Of a stretch of DNA of 12,851 bases, positions 6,896-12,851 are shown piece after piece; position 1 is the first letter of the stretch; the number at the start of each line of letters is the position of its first letter. The notes beneath the pieces are model-generated. The model saw only the letters and a program-made list of their open reading frames with translations. It was not told where the DNA came from and did not search any database. The DNA is taken from assembly GCA_030597775.1 (NCBI GenBank), contig JAUVRF010000016.1, forward strand, positions 1 to 12,851, in the 5' to 3' direction. The stretch comes from Methanobacteriota archaeon. Its GTDB lineage: Archaea; Thermoplasmatota; DTKX01; GCA-020343715. The position numbers and the translations under genes are program-made.

Positions 6896-8475
6896 GGGTT
6901 GATCACCTCCGTCTCCCATGTGTCCGTCGTGTGGCAATCCTCGCATATGATGCCCAACGTCCCCCGGTGAATGTCGTCGTGGCAGCTGACGCAGTCGATG
7001 TCCTGGGACGTGACCAGCTCATGGTCCGGGTCCCACAGGTTCTCCGCCCAGTCGTCCGTGTCGTGGCACAGTGTGCAGTCCTCGCTGTACCGTTCCTTGC
7101 CGTTGGGATGGAATGTCGGGTGGCATGCCAGGCAATCGTCGGAGAACCGGTCGTGGTCAGCCTGCACCGGGACCCAGTACTCTGTCAGGTGGCAGGCGCC
7201 GCATGCAGCCTCCCATCCCCCGATGGCCCCGTGTGTGGCCTCGTGGCACGAGTAGCAGTCCTGGCCCAGGGCATCGTGGTCGATGTCCGTCAACAGGAAA
7301 TCCTCTCCCGGGACGTGACAGGCCGCGCACTCCTCCGCGTGGGCGGCGTCGACGCTCCTCTCGGGGTCACCTCCCAGATGTTCCGTGACGTGGCATGTGG
7401 TGCACTCCAGCTCCACTGTCTCGTTGGGATGGGGCTTGAGTATGTCCCTGCGGTCCGGTATGTGGCACCACAGGCAGTCGTCGGCGTAGGCCTCCTCGTG
7501 GAGGTCGGGAGCCTCTCCGTGGCACTGGGTGCAGGGTTGGGGATGGGTTATGTGCTGCACCTGGCGGTTCCAGCTCACGCCCGGCTCATGACATGAGTCG
7601 CATTCCAAGGGCGCGATCCGCCAGTCCTCCAGATGCTCCGCCGGTCTGTCGTTCTCGTGGCACCGTATGCATGGCGGGTCGATCTTGAAGTGGTCCACGA
7701 ACTGGGGGGTCCAGGAGGTGTTGAGGTGGCAATCGGAGCAATCCGATGACCTGCCACCGTGGAGAGGATCGAGGGACATGGGATGACACGATTGGCAGGT
7801 GGCGTTCGTGGCGTTGATCGCATCGTGGTCCAGCTCGGGGATCAGCCACATGTCCACGGCATGGCATGCGTCGCACTCCTTCGAGTACTCCAGGTAAGCT
7901 GGATACGTGTGGTCCGGTGTCTCCCCGTGGCAGTCCAGGCACTCGAGCTCCGTCTCGTCCTCGTGGTCGAATTCCACGTCCCAGTCGGTCTGGATATGGC
8001 ACAGCTCGCAATCGTCGGTGAAGCCCACCTCGTGGGTGCCCTCGATGAACCGCTCGTGACAGAAACCGCACTCCGGTTCGACCGAGGCCGTCCAGTGGCA
8101 TTCGGAGCACCGGACGGGTGTGTGCAGGCTGTTCAAGGTGATGTTCCGGTCCGGGTGGTCGGGCAGCTCGGTGAGGTCCGTGATGTAGTCACTGCCAACG
8201 TGCTCGTAATGGCACTCGGTACAGTCCTGGTCCGCTGCGGCCTCGGCATGCCACGTGAGTCCTGGCATGTCCGGATGGCAATCCAGGCACAGGGAGTCCT
8301 GGACACCGGAGTAGGAGTCGTGGCACCTGGCGCAATCGATGTCCTCGTGGGCGGCGGAGCGAGGGCCGGGCTCTATGGTCTCGGGGGAGGCGACGACGAC
8401 AAGGTAGGTGACCATGGCGGAGCCCAGGACCACGGCCAGGGTGATGATGATCCACCTCATCTGCTTCTGGTCCAT
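6892..8475 (-). CDS. membrane-anchored 22-heme cytochrome c
   Basis: A 527-aa multiheme cytochrome c carrying electrons on the outer face of the membrane. One N-terminal helix (RWIIITLAVVLGSAMVTYL, 7-25) acts as an uncleaved anchor or signal. I count 22 CxxCH sites, with first Cys at 48, 63, 85, 123, 136, 156, 179, 201, 227, 246, 269, 292, 315, 334, 358, 383, 407, 425, 448, 467, 495 and 511. From residue 156 the sites form a two-heme repeat of about 44 residues: CxxCH, usually Trp 5-7 residues on, a DH-type His, then CxxCH and another His 3-7 residues later. The extra histidines are suitable distal ligands for bis-His hemes. An upstream ATG at 8580 is rejected because ATG 8475 directly precedes the helix and overlaps the cytochrome b stop as TGATG. 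The closest familiar group is the cytochrome c3/c7-like repeat; the electron partner is inferred to be the cytochrome b encoded upstream. No c-type cytochrome maturation gene is in the window. Confidence 0.95.
   Translation of the reverse strand: MDQKQMRWIIITLAVVLGSAMVTYLVVVASPETIEPGPRSAAHEDIDCARCHDSYSGVQDSLCLDCHPDMPGLTWHAEAAADQDCTECHYEHVGSDYITDLTELPDHPDRNITLNSLHTPVRCSECHWTASVEPECGFCHERFIEGTHEVGFTDDCELCHIQTDWDVEFDHEDETELECLDCHGETPDHTYPAYLEYSKECDACHAVDMWLIPELDHDAINATNATCQSCHPMSLDPLHGGRSSDCSDCHLNTSWTPQFVDHFKIDPPCIRCHENDRPAEHLEDWRIAPLECDSCHEPGVSWNRQVQHITHPQPCTQCHGEAPDLHEEAYADDCLWCHIPDRRDILKPHPNETVELECTTCHVTEHLGGDPERSVDAAHAEECAACHVPGEDFLLTDIDHDALGQDCYSCHEATHGAIGGWEAACGACHLTEYWVPVQADHDRFSDDCLACHPTFHPNGKERYSEDCTLCHDTDDWAENLWDPDHELVTSQDIDCVSCHDDIHRGTLGIICEDCHTTDTWETEVINP
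6901..6910 (-). promoter_or_regulatory. ribosome binding site deciding the start of the FG-GAP/PKD gene
   Basis: On the minus strand GGAGGTGATC lies 5 nt before ATG 6895. It matches the complement of the conserved 16S rRNA 3' end (GATCACCTCC) over 10 nt. It sits inside the last codons of the cytochrome gene and argues for strong re-initiation at the ATGA overlap. Confidence 0.8.
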
Positions 8476-9077
8476 CACAGACCACCCCACGCGAAGTAGA
8501 GCTTGGTCCATATATGGACCAGGAGGATGCCCATCAACATCATCGTGCTCACGTTGTGGACATGACGCCACCAGGTCCACTTGGGTCTCTGTCCCCGGAT
8601 CCGGGTCACGTCGGCCTCCGTATCCAGAACCTGCTTGTGGACCGACATGAGCCTGTTGTACAGGGCCGCCCCCTGGGGCGTCGTCGCCATGCCCCTGGAG
8701 TAGAGCTCCCTGTACTCGGCGTCAAGACGGGCCCGTTCCCTGCGAAGGCCGGCAAGGGTCGCCGTCGCCTCATCGAGCGGGCTTCGGGAGCGCCTCTCCA
8801 GGAAGTAGACGCCCGACGAGCAGAGGACCACGAGGAGCACCACGATGAGGGGGATGCCCAACCCGTCCAGGTTCCCGAGGGTATGGGCCAGTGCCATGAC
8901 CCCGCCGATGAACCCCGCCCAGTGATGCCACGACAACCATAGGGTCATCCTGCCAGCAGAAACGGCCCACTTGCGCTTGCGCAGGCTGTAGACCATGGAC
9001 AGGCCCATGAGGGTGAAGCCGATTACGCCGACCCAGTGGGCCAGATTCGCCTGGTCGGCCAGCCAGTAGTCCGTCAG
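8475..9077 (-). CDS. diheme cytochrome b, four-helix membrane subunit (probable CTG start)
   Basis: An integral membrane protein likely to bind two b hemes and exchange electrons between quinone and the multiheme cytochrome encoded next. Counting from ATG 9008 (177 aa), helix 25-47 has H28 and H42 and helix 149-170 has H151 and H165: two HX13H pairs, the spacing used by bis-His hemes stacked across a membrane in cytochrome b/b6. A third helix is at 51-70. A charged, coiled-coil-like segment at 73-142 separates it from the last helix. Using ATG 9008 would cut the first helix (LAHWVGVIGFTLMGLSMVY) in half. The frame continues upstream without ATG, GTG or TTG to a CTG at 9077, which overlaps the upstream stop as CTGA and has GGTGA 6 nt ahead, giving 200 aa and four complete helices. 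I prefer that start; its use is inferred. The assignment to a named cytochrome b family is not certain. Confidence 0.85.
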   Translation of the reverse strand: MTDYWLADQANLAHWVGVIGFTLMGLSMVYSLRKRKWAVSAGRMTLWLSWHHWAGFIGGVMALAHTLGNLDGLGIPLIVVLLVVLCSSGVYFLERRSRSPLDEATATLAGLRRERARLDAEYRELYSRGMATTPQGAALYNRLMSVHKQVLDTEADVTRIRGQRPKWTWWRHVHNVSTMMLMGILLVHIWTKLYFAWGGL

Positions 9078-11776
9078 TGCCCCTCACCCCCGCGCATGGC
9101 CTCGCGGCCCCTCCTCCTGCGAGGGATGAGGATCGCCATTGCCGTGGCGAGGAGCGTGATGAGCGCCCAGAGGACCCCGGGACCGGGGATGGAGATGTCG
9201 GAGCTCAGGTCCCCGGGTTCCACCTCGACCAGTACCAGGGCGGGCGCGGACTCCGTTCCATCAGGCGCACGGACCATCAGGGTGGCGTTGTACAGCCCCG
9301 TCTTGAGATAGGTGTGCTCCGCGGATGGCTGGTCGAGCCAGCCCGAGCCCCTTCCATCCCCGAAATCGAACCAGTACTCCAGGGCGTCTGCACCGGGTGC
9401 GAAGGAGCCGGTCGCGTTGAACCTGATGGTCTTGAGAGCCTTCACCGTGACCCTGACACCCGGCATACCGTCGGCCACCTCCAGCACGGCGATGGGGATG
9501 TCCAGGGCGCCCTCGGCCACCCTTAAGCTCGAGACGCCCAGGAGGGAGAGTGGTCCCCTCAGGGGCCGGGCCTCCACCGCCCACGAGACCGTTGTCTCCG
9601 GCTCGACCTCGATGATCCACCAGGGCAGGGTGGCGTTGATGACGACCGGGGCCTGGTGGAGGGGATCGCTACCGTTGTGGACGATGTAGATGTTGAACAG
9701 GATCGTTCGGTCCAGGGGGTCGGTGGCCTCCCAGGAGAGGTTCACGACCGGTGGTGCGACAGCTTCGTTGTCCCCGGGGAAGAGAAGGCTGCCCGATGCG
9801 CCCACCTCGGTACCACCTGGCCCGGTGATGATGATGCCGTTGGCCGGCTCACCGATGCCCTGGGCGTCCCGGGGCACGACCCGCCACCGGTAGATGCGGT
9901 CGGCCTCGACATCGACATCCAGGCGAGTTGTGGTGGTGTTCGCCGCGATGAGCGTCGTGGCGTTCCACGGGTCCATGTAGACGTCGAAGGTCATCGGGTC
10001 CCCATCGGGGTCCGTGGCGGTCCATTCCAGGACGTGGCGGCCGGGAGCCCTCTCCACCAGCTGCCGGGAGATGTTGGCGACGGGAGGGGAGTTGAGATCG
10101 TAGGAGAAGGTCCGGAACGAGGGCGTGGAGTAACCGTGCTGCCCGTCCGCGTCGAAGGGGATGACGTACCAGTGGTACTGTGCGGCCTCCCTAAGGTCAT
10201 GGAGGGTGGTCGTCGTGGCGGTCGTGCCACGTATCAGCGCCAGATCGCCCCGGACGTGGTCGACGATGTGCACGTCGTACATGACGGGAGTTGTACCCTC
10301 GAAGGACGGGGACCAAGTGATGGTCACACCCTCCTCGGACAACGTCTCACCCACCAGGTCGACCACGGGGACGCCAGAGCGGGCGATGGTGAAGGTCCAC
10401 CTCTCCGACACCCCCTTCATGGAGTAGGGGTTGTCGCCCTCCACCCACCACGTGTACGTCTCGCCGGGCTCGAGGCCCGTGACCACCAGCACGGGTCCCG
10501 CGGGATCGTCCCATTTCCTCACGAGCCGTGTCACGGTGCCCTGGTGGTCGATCCACACATCGTAGAGCACCTGCTCGAAGTCCAGGTCCCTGCCGTACCA
10601 TACCAGCTTGACGTCCGGGCCCGGCACCACCGCACCGTCGGCGGGGAGGAGCAGGTCGATCTCCACCGGGTACTCGATGTCCGTGGTGAATCCACGGGGT
10701 CCGTTGCGGCACCAGCCACGGATCTTCCCGTCGTTGGGTATCACCGTCCATATCAGGCGTGCGTTGTCGTCAGCGGCGTAATCGAAGCTGGTCCCCGTCG
10801 TCGTCCCGACCAGTTCCATGTGGTCCACGTCACGACCCATCCAAACCTCGTAGGTGAGGCTGTCGCCATCCCTGTCCTCGCTGTGCCAGGAGAATGTGGC
10901 AACGACGTCCCGGACGACCCCGTCCTCGATGGGCATCACCAGCTCGGTGTTGGGGACCCAGTTGGAGTGGGATACGATCACTGGATGGAAGGATGTGGCG
11001 GAATCCGAACCACCCCGCTGGTCGTCCACGTCCGCGTGGATGTAGTACCACCCGTTGGGTAGCCCCCTTGTGTCCCACAGGTAGGACTCTGGGAAGGTCA
11101 CCCCCTTGCCGATAGGGGTCGAGCCGTTGGTCCGGTCCCTGTCGTTGTCGTAGTAGAAGTCCCCCAGCATCGGATCGCCGTTGGGGTCGTCGATGTCAAG
11201 TTCGATCAAGTAATCGTTTGTGGCCACGTCGTTGAGGCCGTTGGGTTCCTTGAAGCTGACGACGGGGGGGGCGTTGACGGGGTTGGTCACGGTGATGAAC
11301 CCGGAGTCCGCGGATTCGAAGAACTCGACCGCCAGGTGCACGCCCAGGGCCCACACCTCCACGTGCAGAGAGTCCGTTCCCTCCCGGCGTCCGGAGACGT
11401 TCCAGTAGAAGCTCCTGAAGCCAGGCTCCATCGATATGAACGTCTGCTTGGATTCCTTGATACCCACGTATTCATCGGTGGCCGTGAGGATCAGATACCC
11501 TCGACGTATGGTCGTGTAGCCCAGACCCACGTTGCCGGTCAATCGCAATTGTACCTCCACCTGCTTCCTGTCCGTGCCGTTCAAGGTGCTGGGTACGGTG
11601 AAGCGGGTGATGTCCAGGTATGCATGGTAGACCCTGTCGTGAGCATAATGACAAGAATCGCAAATGGGCTCGCACTCGGCCGCATCCCCGTTGTCGAGAA
11701 GGGTCGTGGGAACGGCGGCGGCGAGGATCACGATGGCGACGATGAGGGCCTTGGCCCTCGATGACCGGACTAACAT
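9074..11776 (-). CDS. large surface protein with one c-type heme site, FnIII-like modules, PKD and PGPG-type anchor
   Basis: A 900-aa exported protein, first gene of the heme operon. A signal peptide (about 8-33, KALIVAIVILAAAVPTTLL) is followed directly by one heme c site, CDSCH at 39-43, with a further Cys at 35 and His at 46 and 51. After an N-terminal beta domain (48-168) come about six Ig/FnIII-like modules: about 170-270, 274-366, 371-465, 468-560, 563-652 and 663-755. Recurring motifs are TDPDGDPMTFDVYMD, EDRDGDSLTYEVWMG and YTWWVEGDN. A PKD domain (757-855, WFDFGDGRG, EHTYLKTGLYNATL) precedes PGPG at 864-867, a hydrophobic helix and RRRR at 886-889, then an 11-residue tail. The tail codons also carry the ribosome binding site of the cytochrome b gene. 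ATG 11776 lies about 61 nt from the TATA centre. A heme-bearing stalk or electron-accepting surface protein is inferred; without the CxxCH it would look like a generic adhesin. Confidence 0.9.
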   Translation of the reverse strand: MLVRSSRAKALIVAIVILAAAVPTTLLDNGDAAECEPICDSCHYAHDRVYHAYLDITRFTVPSTLNGTDRKQVEVQLRLTGNVGLGYTTIRRGYLILTATDEYVGIKESKQTFISMEPGFRSFYWNVSGRREGTDSLHVEVWALGVHLAVEFFESADSGFITVTNPVNAPPVVSFKEPNGLNDVATNDYLIELDIDDPNGDPMLGDFYYDNDRDRTNGSTPIGKGVTFPESYLWDTRGLPNGWYYIHADVDDQRGGSDSATSFHPVIVSHSNWVPNTELVMPIEDGVVRDVVATFSWHSEDRDGDSLTYEVWMGRDVDHMELVGTTTGTSFDYAADDNARLIWTVIPNDGKIRGWCRNGPRGFTTDIEYPVEIDLLLPADGAVVPGPDVKLVWYGRDLDFEQVLYDVWIDHQGTVTRLVRKWDDPAGPVLVVTGLEPGETYTWWVEGDNPYSMKGVSERWTFTIARSGVPVVDLVGETLSEEGVTITWSPSFEGTTPVMYDVHIVDHVRGDLALIRGTTATTTTLHDLREAAQYHWYVIPFDADGQHGYSTPSFRTFSYDLNSPPVANISRQLVERAPGRHVLEWTATDPDGDPMTFDVYMDPWNATTLIAANTTTTRLDVDVEADRIYRWRVVPRDAQGIGEPANGIIITGPGGTEVGASGSLLFPGDNEAVAPPVVNLSWEATDPLDRTILFNIYIVHNGSDPLHQAPVVINATLPWWIIEVEPETTVSWAVEARPLRGPLSLLGVSSLRVAEGALDIPIAVLEVADGMPGVRVTVKALKTIRFNATGSFAPGADALEYWFDFGDGRGSGWLDQPSAEHTYLKTGLYNATLMVRAPDGTESAPALVLVEVEPGDLSSDISIPGPGVLWALITLLATAMAILIPRRRRGREAMRGGEGH
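9082..9091 (-). promoter_or_regulatory. Shine-Dalgarno sequence for the CTG start of cytochrome b
   Basis: On the minus strand GGGGGTGAGG contains GGTGA, complementary to the 16S 3' end, with 6 nt between it and the CTG at 9077. No comparable site precedes the ATG at 9008, where the upstream bases read GGCTTCACCCTC. This supports translation beginning at the CTGA overlap. Confidence 0.5.
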
Positions 11777-11831
11777 AGACTATCGACCTGTTGGAGGGAG
11801 GGTCCAGACTGGGGATGGAATAGAATGAGCC

Positions 11832-11849
11832 CCTTTTAAAGGTTGCCTG
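11832..11849 (-). promoter_or_regulatory. promoter of the four-gene heme operon, shared 18-bp element
   Basis: On the minus strand the element reads CAGGCAACCTTTAAAAGG, a TATA-like box with the same upstream CAGGCAACC as the element at 4686-4703 (16 of 18 identical; the two differences are A/T swaps in the TATA core). Transcription should start near 11811, giving a leader of about 35 nt before ATG 11776. The 176-bp region 11777-11952 holds this promoter and the hairpin of the neighbouring gene; no further gene was seen in it. Confidence 0.65.
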
Positions 11850-11931
11850 ATTGTTAACCTGCTGGCTCCTGCATCTTTCCGGGGATGCCGGCCCTGACAG
11901 GGATGCCCGAGGAGATGTACCGCTCCTCAAG

Positions 11932-11953
11932 GGCCTCCCAGCGGTGGGAGGCC
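11932..11953 (-). terminator. perfect 9-bp hairpin at the 3' end of the beta-barrel gene
   Basis: GGCCTCCCA and TGGGAGGCC are perfectly complementary and separated by a 4-nt loop (GCGG). The hairpin starts at the last base of the TAG stop codon. There is no T-run after it on the minus strand, so it is not a classical intrinsic terminator; it may mark or protect the mRNA 3' end. A weaker GAGGAG/CTCCTC inverted repeat lies just downstream at 11909-11928. Confidence 0.5.
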
Positions 11954-12609
11954 TAGTCCTGGTCCTCCTCGTCCTGCTCGGGATGGAAGATGGCCACCTT
12001 GCCGTCCCCGTCGGAGTCTGGGGTCCAGATCTTGACCTCCTCCTCGGGTTCCTCCTCCTTCTCGACCTCCGAGCCGATCCCGGAGAGGTCAGGTTCCACC
12101 TCGATGTAGTCCTTCACGGGCTCATCGCCCCTGCCATCGATCATTCTGTCCAGGACGTCCTCGACGGTGCCGCCCACAAGGGGGCGCACGTCCTCGCGTA
12201 GGTAGTCCCCCGCCCGCTCGGCACCGGACTTGAGCACATCCTCCACATCAACCACATCGTCGAGCAGCCTGTCGCCGAGGGTGATCTTGTCCTCGATGTC
12301 GATCATCTCCCCGTCCCTCAGGTTGAGAAGCAGCGACAGGTGCGGCGAGATGCCCATCTCGGTGCTCTTGAGCAGTTCGTTGGACCTTGATCTGAGCTTC
12401 AGTTCCTTTCCCTCGTTCCTCAAGACGACGTGGTGGCCAGGCTCGATGCCGGCCCGCTCGAAGTACGAGGGTGGCAGTTCCACCGTTCCACGGCCTATGG
12501 CCTTGTCAACGTAGACCTGACGCGAGTGGCAATCAGCTGGAACCACCCAAACCACCCGACCAGAATGACGCCCTTGTCCGGATTGCATCAGCGCGGGCGA
12601 TGGCCGCAT
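11953..12609 (-). CDS. acidic protein with N-terminal beta-barrel domain (AbrB- or Cdc48-N-like)
   Basis: A 218-aa soluble protein of unknown function. Residues 31-75 (GRGTVELPPSYFERAGIEPG, then HHVVLRN) have the 'polar strand, helix, GIxPGxxV' pattern of AbrB/SpoVT-type or double-psi barrels. A second half with LRDGEMIDIEDKI at 97-109 makes the Cdc48/VAT N-domain an alternative. The middle (113-170) looks helical and amphipathic (DDVVDVEDVLKSGAERAGDY). The tail is very acidic (EKEEEPEEE at 183-191) and contains DSDGDGKVAIF at 198-208, which resembles a Ca-binding loop. No signal peptide is evident, so it is probably cytoplasmic. ATG 12609 lies 3 nt after the stop of the upstream gene, suggesting an operon; ATG 12588 or a GTG near 12550 are possible because the first 30 residues look unconserved. 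The beta-barrel assignment is a pattern reading, not an alignment. Confidence 0.75.
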   Translation of the reverse strand: MRPSPALMQSGQGRHSGRVVWVVPADCHSRQVYVDKAIGRGTVELPPSYFERAGIEPGHHVVLRNEGKELKLRSRSNELLKSTEMGISPHLSLLLNLRDGEMIDIEDKITLGDRLLDDVVDVEDVLKSGAERAGDYLREDVRPLVGGTVEDVLDRMIDGRGDEPVKDYIEVEPDLSGIGSEVEKEEEPEEEVKIWTPDSDGDGKVAIFHPEQDEEDQD

Positions 12610-12612
12610 CGG

Positions 12613-12851
12613 TCATCGCCTGCGTAGGGACAGGGCTGCCATGCCGACGATGATGGCCAGGCCTGCGGCCAGGGCGCCGTATCCTGGCGCCTCGCCATCA
12701 CCGTCGTCCCCATCGCCTCCTTCCACGATCGATATCGCGGCGAGACCGCCCACGGTGGCGTTCCAGTCGTCGTGCATCTCCGTCCCGGACATCGAGAGCG
12801 ACCTGCCATCGGGGTCCAGGTGGGCATCCAGTCCCTCGGGCCATCCCGCGG
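12613..12851 (-). CDS. C-terminal part of an exported protein with PGYG-type anchor (partial)
   Basis: The 5' end lies beyond the window; 78 codons and the TGA stop are visible. The readable part has an extracellular-looking stretch (HLDPDGRSLSMSGTEMHDDW), an acidic Gly-Asp spacer (GGDGDDGDGEA), then PGYG, a hydrophobic helix (ALAAGLAIIVGMAALSL) and RRR at the very end. This is the PGF-CTERM-like layout also seen in the two large operon proteins. It is 3 nt upstream of the beta-barrel gene on the same strand and probably co-transcribed with it. The globular part is outside the window, so no function is assigned. Confidence 0.8.
   Translation of the reverse strand, partial: AGWPEGLDAHLDPDGRSLSMSGTEMHDDWNATVGGLAAISIVEGGDGDDGDGEAPGYGALAAGLAIIVGMAALSLRRR

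Noticed and set aside
8476..8580. Longer N-terminus of the 22-heme cytochrome beginning at ATG 8580
   Set aside because: The extra residues overlap the cytochrome b gene, look random and put the membrane helix far from the N-terminus; ATG 8475 forms a TGATG junction.
9656..11062. A 468-codon open frame on the plus strand opposite the 900-aa surface protein gene
   Set aside because: Same antisense effect. Its translation is rich in His, Val, Gly and Arg without recognisable structure, and no promoter or ribosome binding site supports it.
12588..12827. A 79-codon minus-strand frame at the right edge starting with an ATG
   Set aside because: The overlapping frame ending at 12613 has a convincing PGYG-helix-Arg C-terminus, so it is the real one and the 79-codon frame is a shadow.

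Overview
The window looks archaeal, most likely an uncultured, high-GC member of the Thermoplasmatota or a related euryarchaeal lineage. The reasons are archaeal TATA boxes placed for short or absent 5' leaders, a KaiC/GvpD-type ATPase, surface proteins built from FG-GAP/VCBS, fibronectin-III-like and PKD modules, and PGF-CTERM-like C-termini (PGxG, hydrophobic helix, Arg cluster). The lineage is inferred from protein style; no rRNA or other phylogenetic marker is present.

Left part (1-3071): a YedJ-type HD-domain phosphohydrolase gene (+) abuts tail to tail with a small unrecognised gene (-). The latter diverges from a 556-aa GvpD/KaiC-like ATPase gene (+) across a spacer with one TATA box for each direction.

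Middle (3109-4662, -): a secreted-N-terminus membrane protein with three transmembrane helices, a long Pro-Ala linker and a C-terminal zinc ribbon. It has its own promoter.

Core (4739-11776, -): a tight four-gene operon in which every junction overlaps. In transcription order it encodes (i) a 900-aa surface protein with one CxxCH heme site just after the signal peptide, about six FnIII/Ig-like modules, a PKD domain and a PGPG-type C-terminal anchor; (ii) a four-helix cytochrome b with HX13H in two helices, whose first helix is only included if translation starts at a CTG; (iii) a membrane-anchored 22-heme cytochrome c, most of which is 8.5 tandem copies of a two-heme module of about 44 residues; (iv) a 718-aa beta-propeller/PKD surface protein with a PGAG-type anchor. 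The natural reading is a quinone-linked electron conduit: the cytochrome b exchanges electrons between the quinone pool and the multiheme wire on the outer face, with heme-bearing and adhesin-like surface proteins around it. Substrate, acceptor and direction of electron flow cannot be read from the sequence.

The operon promoter and the promoter of the zinc-ribbon membrane protein share an 18-bp element (16/18 identical) covering the TATA box and its upstream side, so the two units may be co-regulated.

Right part (11932-12851, -): an acidic protein with a small beta-barrel domain, ended by a perfect 9-bp hairpin at its stop codon, and upstream of it the 3' end of another PGxG-anchored surface protein cut by the window edge. 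No tRNA, rRNA, CRISPR array, insertion sequence or phage gene was seen.
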